From the NCBI GenBank assembly GCA_003049465.1, contig PYSS01000073.1, positions 1-64,000 on the forward strand: a DNA stretch of 64,000 bases, in the 5' to 3' direction. How positions within the stretch are numbered: position 1 is the first letter of the stretch; each line of letters begins with the position of its first letter. The notes under the pieces were generated by a model. The model ran no database searches. It was not told where the DNA came from and worked only from the letters and a program-made list of their open reading frames with translations. The DNA comes from Magnaporthiopsis rhizophila. Lineage: Eukaryota > Ascomycota > Sordariomycetes > Magnaporthales > Magnaporthaceae. Below, piece by piece: positions 34,642 through 46,229 of the stretch. The translations under genes were made by a program, and so were the position numbers.

Positions 34642-34685
<44 letters not shown>
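33570..34685. repeat. 543-bp perfect tandem duplication with poly(A) junctions and palindromes
   Basis: The unit from 33599 to 34099 recurs at 34142-34642 with an offset of 543 and no difference that I can see. A runs of about 28, 42 and 44 bases stand before, between and after the copies. Each unit carries six GACGC(A/G)(G/A)CTGCGTC-type words about 30 bp apart, two of them the perfect palindrome CGACGCAGCTGCGTCG (33793 and 33869; 34336 and 34412). The unit also contains ACACACACACACCACCC. It is either a recent duplication of a poly(A)-bearing repeat or an assembly duplication. Confidence 0.9.
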
Positions 34686-34687
<2 letters not shown>

Positions 34688-34722
34688 AACAGAGACACCG
34701 ACACCAGCCAGCCAGCCCCCCC

Positions 34723-37491
34723 TCAGAAGCTCAACAGCCCGCTCCGCCGCTTGCCAAACGGATACACAATCAGCGCACTCAGGAACAAGCCCACCGTCAG
34801 ACCAATGGCGACCTGGATGACGTTGAACAGCACGCTAAACGCGTTGCTGTTCATGTTCGCCCCCCCCTGACCCTGGCCGCCCACGACGGAGCTCATGGCC
34901 GCAGCGCCGGCGCCCGCCAGCGACGTGATGTTGACCTCGGTGCCGTTGATGACGACGGTCATGTTGGACCGCGTGATCTGATTCGCCGTCTGGATCCCTG
35001 CGAGCAGCGACCCGCCCGCCGCCAGGCCGCCGGGCACCTGCACCAAGATGGCGGGCAGCATGGCGGCTGCTGCGAGACCGTAGCCTATGCTGCGGGTGCG
35101 CGGGGTGGGTGCATTGTCATCTGTGTTGCCGCCGCCGCCGCCCTCCTTGCCTGCCGGTGAAGGCGGCCGCGAGTCGGCATCCAACGTGTTCGCGCTCGCC
35201 GCCCTTCCCCGCTGCTGCACCTTGTACTCGTCTGCACTGCTGGACCTCGTCGTGCTCGGCCGACGGTGGAGTTCGTTGCGGCGACGGCTGGCGCTCGAAA
35301 ACCTCGGCCGCACGCGGGCGTCCCACCAGTCCAGGAGATCCAGCCAGGCGTTGCGGACGTGGCGGCCCAGGCGCGAGTAGAGGTTCGCGAGTATGCCCAC
35401 CGTCAGCGCGCCCAGCATGTTGGACACCTGGGACGCGTTGGTGAAGAAGGCGGCCGAGTACGAGTTGACGCAGTAGCCCGCAAACGCGATGGTCAACATG
35501 ACGGGCGTCTGGCGCCACTTGGCCTGGTTGATGACGCAAAGGCAGAGCGTGAAGATGGGCACAAACACCAGGTTCCAGCGGCGGTCGAGAGGGTTCTCGC
35601 AAAACGGCTTCGACGACGCCCCCACCCGGTCCAGCATGCCGTACAGCGCCGTGCCGATGGTGATGCCGTAGCCCAGGAACAGCGTGTAGATCATGGCGTA
35701 CACCATGCGCACCGACCCGGCGACGATGTTGTGCGATTGCAGCTCCAGCGCCGCGCAGAGGACCATGTACCCCGGCAGGATCAAGGCGATGGAGCTCTGC
35801 GCCAGAGCGGAGAAGCAAAACATGTTCTCGCCGCTGCCGTTTCGGATGGACCCAAACGCCCTCGACAGAAACGACATGACGATGGCGGCGCTGACCTCGG
35901 AGACGTTTGCGTACATGTCGTTGGACGGCGCCAGGATCAGCTGCATGACCCCCAGGAGACACCCCAGCACAAACGCCACGGGCATGTCGATGAACCGGCC
36001 CTGGAAGGCAAAAGGGGCAACGCTGGCCGACGCGAGGCCGTAGACGGGCACCCGGACCCAGTTGCTGTATTTCAGGTCGCGCTTGAGGATCTCGTCCAGC
36101 CGCACCGCGGCCTCGTCGACGCCCATCCTGTCGTGGATGACCTCCTTGTACACCGCGTGGACGTCCCGCAGCTTGCCCAGGTTGACGCCGTGGCGCACCC
36201 GCACGATCTTCACTTCGGTCGTGTGCGTCGAGCTGTCGTCGAACGAGATGAGCATGCAGCCCGGCATGTACAGGAACTGGCCCTCGATCTCGAGCACCCG
36301 CGCCGACATGGTCATGTACTCTTCCAGCCGGTGCGTCGGCGCCCCGTACGACATGAGGGCGCGGCACAGCTTGACCAGAAACTTGTGCCGCGACAGGATC
36401 TGCGCGATGTGCTTGGTGATGCGGATGCGCTTGTCCTTGTCCTTGTCTGCGCGTGACGGCGGCTTGGGAGACGACGACGACGAGAACAGGGCCGAGCGCC
36501 GCTTCTTGGGCGACAGCTGAACGACGGGATCCTTGCCGATCTTGTCGGCCACGCTCTCAGAGTACGTGCTGGACCCCGGCGCCATGAGCGTCGACGTCGA
36601 CTTCATCAGCTCGCCCAGCGCCGACTGCGACTGCCGCTTGTGGTGGTGGTGGTGGTGGTGATCAGCTGGCGAGGACGGCCCGCTGCCGTACATGATGTTG
36701 CCCCAGATGCCGCTGTTGGGCCGAGACGCCCGTGGCGATCCCGGCGTCGACGGGGCGGCAGACCCCGGGGGCGACACGTTGGGCGTCCTGACATTCGGGG
36801 TGGCCGTGCCCGGCGTCGAGCGGCCGCTGCTGCTCCCACCGCCGCCGCCGCCGCCGCTCTCGTTGTAGAGCTTGAGGAGCGTGCCCAGGATCCCGCCGTG
36901 GTATCTTCCCGGGCGAGGCACGTACTCGTCGCCGTCGCCGCCGTACGTCTGCTCGTTTGTCGGCGTCGCCGTCCCGGAGCGGAGGCCGGGGCTGCTGAAA
37001 TACTCGTCGTTCTGGCCCTTGCCGCTGCTGACGGCAGGTCGCCCCTTGTACTTTTGCGCGCGGCGCGTGTGCGTGCGCACCAGGTTCTCGGCCGCGAGGT
37101 GCGAGCCTTTGCGTGCCCGCACACGACCATGCTGCTGCCGAGAAGAAGAAGAAGATACCCGTTGCTCCCGGCCCGACGCCAACGCGTGTCCCTGGTGATC
37201 GGCCGCGGCCCTACCGCCACGGCCGCTCTCTAAATCCTCGTCGTCCGTGTCGAACGAGGCGCGGCGCGACGCGTACGGCGACGTGTAGTTCTCGACCCGC
37301 GCCGCCAGGTTGTGCGCGCGCTCGCGGGCCGCCAGCCCGGACCTGTGCTGCCGCTCGCTCAGGTTCTGCTCGGCCAGGTCGGCCGCCTGTCGGAACTCTG
37401 GCACGTCGTAGCTCGTGTTGCGCCGAAGCGCAGGCCGCGGCGGTTGCAGCGGCGTCCGCGCTCCGGTGCCGGTGCCTGTAGTGATCCCAAG

Positions 37492-37522
<31 letters not shown>

Positions 37523-37848
37523 ACCGTCGTGGCTGTCGTGCCGTCGGGCTGCGTCACCAGCTGGCTGAGGGCGCGACGCAGCTCCGAGGCGTCCGGTGCC
37601 CCGACTTGTTGCCGAGCCTGCTGCTGCTGCTCGCTGGGCGGCGACGGCCCTGGCGTCGTGAAGGGGTCGGTGCCGCCGGCAGAGGCCATCAGCGGCTGCT
37701 GCACGTTGCCGTCGTCGACCACTATGCTCGGCGGCCTGTCTCGGTCGTGGAATCCCACTCTCTTCTTCTCCCTCCTTGCTGGCGTTGCCGTTCCCGTGGC
37801 CGGCGACGGGTCTCGGCTGATACCGTGAGGGTTTGTCGAGGACGACAT
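34723..37848 (-). CDS. ThrE-family membrane transporter, PRM10-like
   Basis: Intact single-exon gene of 1041 aa. Residues 1-470 are predicted cytoplasmic and low complexity (Gly runs, His8 near 400, Pro/Ser stretches, EKKRVGFHDRDRPPS). The C-terminal half is the ThrE/DUF1212 transporter fold: LVKLCRALMSYGAPTHRLEE, GCMLISFDDSSTHTTEVKIV, HDRMGVDEA, then about ten hydrophobic segments with SSIALILPGYMVLCAALELQ and GYGITIGTALYGMLD. The yeast relative PRM10 is pheromone regulated; bacterial ThrE exports threonine. The substrate here is unknown. The length is at the upper end for fungal members because of the N-terminal extension. The stop lies next to a poly(A)-bearing repeat. Confidence 0.9.
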
Positions 37849-39622
37849 AGCGTCTTGTGCGGGCTGGCGAATGCCCGCCGATTATGCTGTCTTGGTATAC
37901 TTGCGCAGCTCCGTGTGCGCAGCTTTTCTGTCTCTTTCTCCTGGTGCTCCTAGGCCTCGTGTCCGGTCGAAGATCGGATATCTTCGGTGTTGGGTAAAAA
38001 CTCCTCTTGCCCGCGCCTATCAAGTGTCGAGAGAAGGACCTTCTTCGCGTCGTCTTGGTGAGTATGTCGCCATTTCTAAAGATGAACGTGTGTTGGGGTG
38101 TCGCGGAGGTGGAGGACTTCTTGCACGGGCATGAACTGGTTCACAATGGCAAGATGATGAAGCAAAACCGAGGGTGAGAACCTGGATTTCTTGGGGACGC
38201 TTGGTTTTTCTAGGCGCTCATTCTCCCGGCAGGCGCGCGGAGAGTGCTGGGCCCGGATCCACAGCATTTGCACATAAAGTGCGAGCATAGGCCGGGAATG
38301 ACATGGTCGACGCCGCAGTTTCTCGTGTCTTCGCTTGAGTTCTCAGCAAAAATCAAATCTTGGGTGGAGGCGAAAGAGGGTCGACAAGCTCCAGTTTCGC
38401 GGCTATGAGGTGGAGATACAGTGCCGGAGGAGCATTCTATTAGTCATTGGTCGTGTCAAGGACCCAGCCTACCGCGGATGAGCCGCCGAAATACCTCCCG
38501 CTGTTGACTCTGCTTTTCGGGCCAGCAGTCCTGCCATGTTTGTTTTGTTTGACGTCCTATGAGGCATGCCCAGTGGCCGGTTGCGTTATTCAGGACCCTG
38601 TACCTGATGTTTACTTGCCAGGTCCAGGGTGCCGGTGAGCCAGGGCTGCAGGGCTTGGCGCGTGGCTCCCATGGCTTTCGGGCCGCAAGCGCAATTTTTT
38701 ACTCTCCATCCCGTTTTTGGTGCGGCTCTGCAGGCGACGTGAAACTCGGGCCGAATTATGGTTGGCGTTTGCTAAGGCGCAACCTTCCGTACGTAGTGGA
38801 CAGCGGCGGACAGAAACAATGGCTGGCTGATCTCCCGCATTTGCGAGCAGCCCATGTGAGTTTTCAGAGGCTTGGTGCCAAGGTAAGGATACTTTGGGGC
38901 CAAGAACTGAATTGGCCTGGGATGACGTAAAGGGGCGTTCCAGGGTTCCAATAGCTGGTCACAGTGCTGCGGGAGTTTGGACATTCCCCGTTGGGCATCC
39001 CATCCAACGCATACCAAGATCGACGACGCCGACTGAGCAACATATTTACGTGCTCAAAATGCGTATCCCAGCCGGCTGGAACAATATTTCACGGGCCACA
39101 CCGGCGTCAGGTAGAGATTCTAGCAGGCTCGTTCTGCCATATCAATATGGTTCCTGACTCGATGTGGCGCGACAAATTTCTGGCACGCCTGCGATAATAA
39201 AATGAGGGTGTTTACTTGTTTCTTTTCCTTTGTTCGCGTTTGGGTGAGAGAGTGAACGCAGTCATGCATGCCTGCCGGTACCTTTCGGCCCCTCCGGAAA
39301 GGATTTTCCAGTGGGCCAAAATCATACCCCTGAGGGCCCCGCTCTGGCCTTCGGATTGCCTATTTGGGCTTTCCCGGGTCCCCATCGACATTTTTCTCGT
39401 TGCTGCCCCTGGCATGGATAACACAGACATTCATCTCTCCTAAAGCGCAAAGGCATATAGTTAGCTGCCCAACCATGTGGCTTTCCAGGGGTGTATAGCC
39501 CAAGCTCCGCTCTCATTTTCCATGCCATGCCATGCCGGAGAATGGGAGGTCCCTCTAACGATACGTGCGGTCCCTGCAATTGGGCCCAAACCTTGTTGGC
39601 CAGCAGCGTGGCGCAGGTGTCG
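37849..39622. other. Intergenic region upstream of the PRM10-like gene
   Basis: About 1.8 kb with the promoter of the minus-strand transporter gene. The remaining frames are short and without family features. I see no gene, RNA or clear repeat. Confidence 0.5.
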
Positions 39623-40381
39623 CTAGGTTGGACCCGTGTAGAGGGTGCACGCATCTTGGAGGCACAGCTGGGTCCCCGGCGCCAGGCAGCTGCAATCGCA
39701 GTCGAGCGCTTTCAGCGCGACGAGGCGGTCGGTGGCGACGGAGCTGGCCGACGAGATGGAGGCGCGCGTGTCGCCCTGCCTGACCGTGTATACGGTGTCC
39801 CGGCACCTCGTCGCTTGCGTTGCGCGTCGAGATCGGCAAGCGGCAGCGGCGTGTGTGTGTGTACGTGTACTTTGTCGGTGACGCGCGCCGCACTGCGACG
39901 GCAGAGTCGAGAAGCTCTCGCGGCGTGACGCGCCCGTCGCCGAAGCCGCTGGCCACGAGGCGGGAGAGGTACACTGCAGAGAGCAGTCGGAGCAGGCGTC
40001 TCTGCCGCCCCGCAACATGTCGTATAGACGCAGAAGCCCTCGCCGTCCTCGACGCACGCCACGTCGTAACCCAGACCAGGTTCACGGCGACCGCGCCGCC
40101 GGCTCCGCTGGCGTTGCGAGTTCCGCAGCACGCGGTAGAGGGTCTTGCCGCAGCACTGGTCGACGGCGCGCTGAAAAGGTCTGTAGGGAGGCGCGGCACG
40201 CGTCGACGCAGTAGTCGGCTGCGTCGGACCCGTGGAGGGCGTCCCCGGCGATGACGCTGAGGGCCGAGATGGCTCCCGGTGAGGGAAACGGCCGCAGGGT
40301 CTCTGCAGCCAGAGGGCCCGTAAGCGAGTGCTGTTGCGAAGGAGTCAGATGAAGATCATAGTGGACAACCTGCCAATCCAC
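39623..40381 (-). pseudogene. LysM-domain protein relic
   Basis: Three frames together spell a cysteine-rich secreted LysM protein: DYCVDACRASLQTF, then (shift near 40180) QRAVDQCCGKTLYRVL and GLGYDVACVEDGEGFCVY, then (shift near 40020) CRGGRDACSDCSLQC and a LysM domain CRDTVYTVRQGDTRASI with LDCDCSCLAPGTQLCL. At least two frameshifts break it, and it ends at a stop soon after the LysM. LysM proteins bind chitin and in fungi are often encoded beside subgroup-C chitinases; the chitinase relic starts 720 bp away, divergently. Confidence 0.65.
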
Positions 40382-41102
40382 CCCCGGGTTGACCCGAAAA
40401 CGGCGCTATTCCGGAGGCCTAACGGGTGACGGTTACCAAGCCCAAGGAAGGAGTTGACTGCATGTGCCTGGCAAATTTCTGCCTCTGGCCTCGAAGAGCT
40501 GCCGACCTTGATCTTTCGAAGGGACTTTCTATTTCCTCTTGGGGAACACCTTAAGATTTTTTTTCTTTATTAAAAATGGCATTATGCTGCCCAGATCCTC
40601 TTTCCACCAAACTCCTTCAACCGGTCCGACCGGCCCTAGCGCCTACCCGAAGGATCGACGGGCAGACCACGCGTGCTGACGGCCCTCAGAGTACGGTAGT
40701 AAGAGATATTTTCGTATTGTTGCGCCCACGGGAGCGCGGACTGGAGACGGCCGGGGGTTGAAAGCGGACGGTTTGGCCCACCGAGCGTTGAAGGCGGGGA
40801 GCTTGGCCCGCCGAGCGTCAGGGACAAGTTCGTCCCCCCGAGCTGGCGTCTTCAAAATGTCGTGCTTCCTTTTGGAGGTGCGCCTTTAGGAATCGGGGAG
40901 CGGCCATCCTTCCTCTGTCAACTCCTCGGTGACTATCTCTTTCTTTTTTTTTTCACCGTAGCCCTAACTCCTTTCCCTCGTACGTTCCCTCTCGCCCCCT
41001 CGCCAGAGTCCGCCCACGCAGTGTATTTCCACTCTCGTCAAAAGAGAGGATGTTGCTTGCAAGAGTCTTGCCGCCGTGGCTGGGCCTTGATCACTACCAG
41101 CC
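40382..41102. other. Spacer between divergent LysM and chitinase relics
   Basis: Former bidirectional promoter region by position. A repeated GGCCCACCGAGCGTTGAAGGCG / GGCCCGCCGAGCGTCAGGG phrase occurs near 40770-40830. No gene seen. Confidence 0.45.
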
Positions 41103-44100
41103 ATGTCCATCTTTTTCTATCGGCGCTGGTCCACGGCGCAGGTCTCTGGGGTCGATGCCCAGGGCGGGACCTGCAGCGACACCACTTCGTGTCTTGTCGG
41201 GTGCTGTAACAGGGACGACGCCTGCGGGTTCCGACCCGACTTTTGCTTTGTCGAGGCGGGTTGCAAGGGCAACTGTAAGGCCACGGCCGAGTGTGGCCAG
41301 TATGCTGCACCAGGGACCGGCGACTGCCCCCTGAACGTCTGTTGCAGGTGCGTTTCGTTTACCCTTCCACGCTCTTCCTTTGTACATACGATTTGTCACC
41401 GGACTGATGGAAGAGCAACACCAAATTGCCAGCAAATGGGGCTTTTGCGGCACGGCCGATGACTTCTGTGGTGGCGGATGCCAGCCCAACTCCAAGGACG
41501 GCGTATGCGGCCCGGCGACGCAAGTGTCCTTGCCGCCCTCCTATTTTCCTGCCCCCTTTTCCGGTTTCTGTTTCGCATGTGTTAACCATGACAATACGGC
41601 CTCGCATTGGCTACTATCAGCTTTTCAACGCGTACAAGCAATGCGGCATGAAGCCCCAGGAGCTGCCGGTCGAGCCCTTGACGCACCTCCACCTGGCCTT
41701 CATCAACCTTGACGAGTCTTACGCTGCGCTGCTCAGGCTGGCTCGGCCGGGACTCAAGATCGTCATCGTGGTGGGCGGTTGGGCGTTTAACGACCCGTCA
41801 ACGGCGAGCCTCTTCTCCGGTAGCAGGTCCCCTTTTTCCATGCCCGTTTGTCTTTGGAGACACCCGATCCTGCCGTCCGCCGTCCTCCATCCGTTCCACT
41901 CTCTTTGATCTTTCCATCCTTTACTGTTCTATGTGCCTTCCACTCTCTTCACTTTTTAATATCTTCTACGTCCTGACATGTAAACTGACTTCGACCTGCC
42001 GCCATAAGTGGTCAGCACACACCTGAATAGACAAACCTTTATTTAGTCGGCCATTAAGTACATTCGGCAATGGGGTTTGGACGGCATCGACCTCGACTGG
42101 GAGTACCCGCCGGCCATCGACCGTGGCGGGAACCCTTCCAAGGATGCGACCAACTACGTACTGCTGGCTTCGGAGCTGCGCCAAGCACTGAATCGGGAAA
42201 ATCCCAGCTGGGAGCTCTCGGTGACGCTGCCAACAAGCTGCTGGTACCTTAAAGGGTTCGACGTCGAGAGGATGTGGCGCCATGTCGACTACTTTAGCAT
42301 GATGACCTACGACCTCTACGGCATGTGGGACCGGGACGGTAAATGGACGGGGCCGTACTTGCGGGGCCACACCAATCTCGCCGACATTGAAAAGGGGCTG
42401 GACCTGCTCTGACGCAACAACATCCAGCCCGACAGGGTCGTTTTTGGCTTTGCCTTTTACGGCCGCTCCTTCACCTTGAAAAACACGAGCCGTTCGCAGC
42501 CCAACGGCGTATGCCGTTTCTCCGACGGCGGCAACCCTGGCCGGTGCTCCAACAGCGGGGGCATCCTGACCTACCAGGAAATCGTGTTCAGGAACAACAG
42601 TCTGGATGTCAGCCCCGCCGTGTACGAGCCGGACACGTCGGTTAACTACACAACCTACGGCGGCAATCAGTGGATCTCGTTCGACAACGCCCGGTCCTTC
42701 AAGACCAAGAAGCGGTTTCCCACAAGGCGGTGCATGAAGGGCCTCATGGTATGGGCCATCTACCAGGACGCGGAGCGCTTCGACGCCATGAACAGCCTAA
42801 TGGGCGACTACTCGGGCCTGCAATTCCAGCGCGGCGACCGTGACAAGGCCGCCATCGACAAGCTTGCGCACTCCATGGGGACATAGACGGGTCAGCAGTG
42901 CTTCGTCACGCCGGGTTGCTACGGCCCGGGCCTTGGGATCTCCACAACGGACACCTGGTACAACTGTCCAGCGGGCTTCTTGTCGGTCAGCACCGCGCAT
43001 GCCCCCTGGCAGCTGAAGGAGCGGTGCACCATCGACAAGGACTGCCCCAAGAGCAGGTACCACCACATCTGCTGCCCGCAGGACGCGATGCCCAAGAACT
43101 GCGAGTGGGTCGGCGCGCCTGAGCGCAACCGCATCGGCTGCATCGGCACGTGCGGTGCAACCCAGTACAGGCTCAATATCGACACATTTGCCGACCCCGA
43201 AGGCAACGAGCCCTGCTACCAGGGGCAGCGGTCGCTTCGCTGCGATTCGACGCCGCTCATTAGCGGCTGCGGATGGCAGAGTTGCCAGGGCCCGCTCGCG
43301 CCCAGCTCGGATCCAAGCTGCCCCCCGGGCCTGCCAGAGTACCTGGGCTGGCGTATGGACAGGCCCTACGGTAGCCGCTGGTGTGCCAACGACGTCGGCA
43401 GCGGCCAATCCTCGGCGGGAGAACAACGACAAGGACTTTTTTGACAACCCCGGCGACGAGGGTGACGACGCGCACGGCTTTGTGATGCTCGACGGGCCCG
43501 ATCACAGCCTCGACACCCAGTTCGGCACCTCGTTCACCGTTCGGCGCGAAGAGCGGATCCCCAAGGTCAGGCGGCGCTACATCACCAACCAGACCGAGCC
43601 GAACCGGGTTTTTAACCACAAGGATGAAACGCTGCATATCTACTGCAACTTTGGCGCGGGCGACCCACGGTGCCACAAAATCTTCAAAAAGGCGCCGAGG
43701 ATACCATCATCGGCCTCCCAGCTCACGCCAGCGACGGCCCCTTTGCCCGTGACGTCTCAATGCGGCCGGCCGACGAGGCCGTCGTGACCGGGTTGCCGCC
43801 ACACCATCTTCGCCATCGCGACGTGTACGGCCTAGCCTCGTCCACGGTATATGAGCTCAAAATAGACTACAACTTTGCCGCGATCAAGGCCAAGAGTGCC
43901 GACGAGCCCGTGCACATGCGGGTAGATTACACGAATTTGCTGCACTACTGGGACGAGGTGACGGATGAGCCGGCGAAGCGAAAGCGCGACATAAACCCAG
44001 CTTACTCCAGCAGGACCGGGTCGTGGTAGGAAACGCCGGGTTCGAGTTCGCAAGAGTCGACGACTGGGAGGGCCCAAAAGCTGCAGAGCTTCATGGCACG

Positions 44101-46010
44101 CACCTCGACAAGCGGCGGTTCGGCGCCTTTGCCGACTGGCTGCGTCGGCTGACCGCGTTTTCGCGCAGCGAGCTGGGCAGTCTCCCCATTGGCATCTCTC
44201 GTGTATTCACAATCTTCAAGGTAGCCTGGGGGCTGCCCGGGCAAGAGCTTCCAGGCCACGCTCCAGATGGAATCTCGAGGCCAGCATACAGCTCGACGTG
44301 ACGTACGCCTACTACTTTTCCGGCACCTTAGTCCCGCCAAGCAAGCTCGAGACGTTCTTCTACCTTGGCATGGAGCCCACCGCGTACCTGGGCCTTAGGC
44401 TGTATGGCAACGCGCGCTACAGAGCCACGACCCGTCGCAAGCGCATCATCGCCACCATCGGCTGCCCAGGTCTGGCCATCAGGGGCATTGCGGCCGTGGG
44501 GCCAACGCTCGACGTCTACGGCCAGCTGATGGGCCACATTTCGATCAAGGGGGACTGTCAACTTTGGCCGCGCCGAGGTCTTACTGGCCCCAAAACGCCG
44601 ACGCGGGCCGGTACATGACCCTCATCGGCGTCGAGTCCAAGGATCCCAAGCCGGGCAGGAAATCATCAACGCGCAAGTCACGGGCTTCCCCAAGACGGTG
44701 CTGGTCTTGCAGGCCAGCGGGGAGCTGAAGGGAAGGGAGTGCCTCGCCTTTCGTGTGGGCCTACTCGTACGCCGTCTGATTCTCTTACAACATCGGCTAC
44801 CGCGCTACGGCTAGCATCTTGGGGGTGTTCGACTGGGCGCTCGGCCAGCGCAGCGCATATGATCCCGACCGGAGGATGGACATCTACGGGCCCGTCACGG
44901 GCGAAATCCCTCTCTCGTCGCCTGAGCGGCGGCCCTCCAGCAACCCTGACCGCTGATTTCGACAACGACCACATTCGTTTCAACGGAAAAATGGCGTGCG
45001 GGGGACTTTGTCAATTCCTGCAGAGACAAGTCCAAAATGATTCGCGAGATCATGAAGACGAAGATCCAAGGCCACTATCAGCTCCAGTGTGACGAATATC
45101 CCTTTGCAAGAATGGAGGAGGGAGGGAAATGGTTCCACCCTCGGGGTTGGGAGATCTGCGGCGTGCGTCCGAGTTGGGTTTGCCTTTTCCTTTTTAAGCC
45201 GTCAGCCTTGTTCATACAGCTACCCCAGGCACCACCATACCGATGCTGACTAACTCTCCTCGGTTTGCAGAATCGATTTCAGGAACAGACAAAGATAAAC
45301 GCACCAAAGGGCTCGAGTCCAACTGGAGGCCAGATGGATCCAAACGAGCCCCAAAGACGAAGACGGGCCAAACGATCCCGCGGGAAGACAACTGGGTCGA
45401 CTGGAGCGACACGGCCTCCTCCCCGGTTTTGTCTTTGTTTTTTTTTTCCTGGCTAACGTGTAATCTCGTTCCGGACAAATGGTCGAAACCTAACAAGGAA
45501 TCGGGGCAAAACGAAAACCGTCTGGTGGACTACCCGAACGAAGATGCCGCCGGCCGCAGGCAGGCAAACTTTCAGATCGGCAACCCGAGAAGCAATCCTG
45601 GATGTCCAAGCGCAACTACACGTTCTCGCTACACACGGGGCGCCACCGACGACGACTCGGGGCTTTCGGGATAAGAGCTCGGCGGTCTACACGGGGTCCA
45701 GCAAGAGCGGCCTTGGCGCTATCATGTGCGCCGTAAACACTTTCGGGCAGGACCACCTCTATCGGCTCAGGACAAACGCCGCCGGGAAGCCCGTACAACA
45801 GCCTGTGCCTGGAGCAGCGCCCGGCCAAGGAAGTCAACGAGCCGCGGAGGTGGGGCGTGGCCCTTTCGCGGGTCGCACCAGTGCCCTCATCACTTTTGGG
45901 ACAAGCCGCGTCGGCGGCGCGGAAGAGGGCCTTGGGGCACGAGGTTGCCATGTTTGGGAAATTGGCATGTCGAGAGCATTGAAGTGGTTGGAAAGGATGA
46001 CGATGACAAT
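41103..46010 (+). pseudogene. Subgroup-C GH18 chitinase, decayed
   Basis: Parts in order: Cys-rich region (SCLVGCCNRDDACGFRPDFC), chitin-binding type 1 motif WGFCGTADDFCGGGCQPNS, GH18 barrel with RIGYYQLFNAYKQC, LKIVIVVGGWAFNDP and the intact active-site motif DGIDLDWEYP, then WISFDNARSFKTKKRF. A long C-terminal region homologous to other large fungal chitinases of this subgroup follows, up to a piece CAVNTFGQDHLYRLRTNA near 45727-45780. Damage: TAG at 42044, TGA at 42410 (DLL*RNN, a CGA-to-TGA-type change), TAG at 42884 (GT*TGQQC), and many frame changes from 43.4 kb on. Total size about 4.9 kb matches the usual 1300-1600 aa. The intron at 41347-41429 is normal; the next intron lacks a visible AG acceptor. 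Dead by all appearances. Confidence 0.8.
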
Positions 46011-46229
46011 TAGGCCAACCAGGGCGGGCGCAGCGCTTGGGAAATTTTGTTTTGGAAATAGGAGTGTGGGATTATGGCTTTCCGGAAGGTTGTGTTACGT
46101 TCATTACATCTCCACCCATAGTTTTCTACAAGATCGAGGACGTGTTGCAGTGTGTGCGCTAGTAATCGCCGTTATACAATCTGTTCGACGCGACCTTTTA
46201 ACTGCCCCGCAAAAAAACGGAGATAGTGT

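Noticed and set aside
38559..38930. 123-codon plus-strand open frame
   Set aside because: No signal, domain or codon pattern to support it; left as intergenic.
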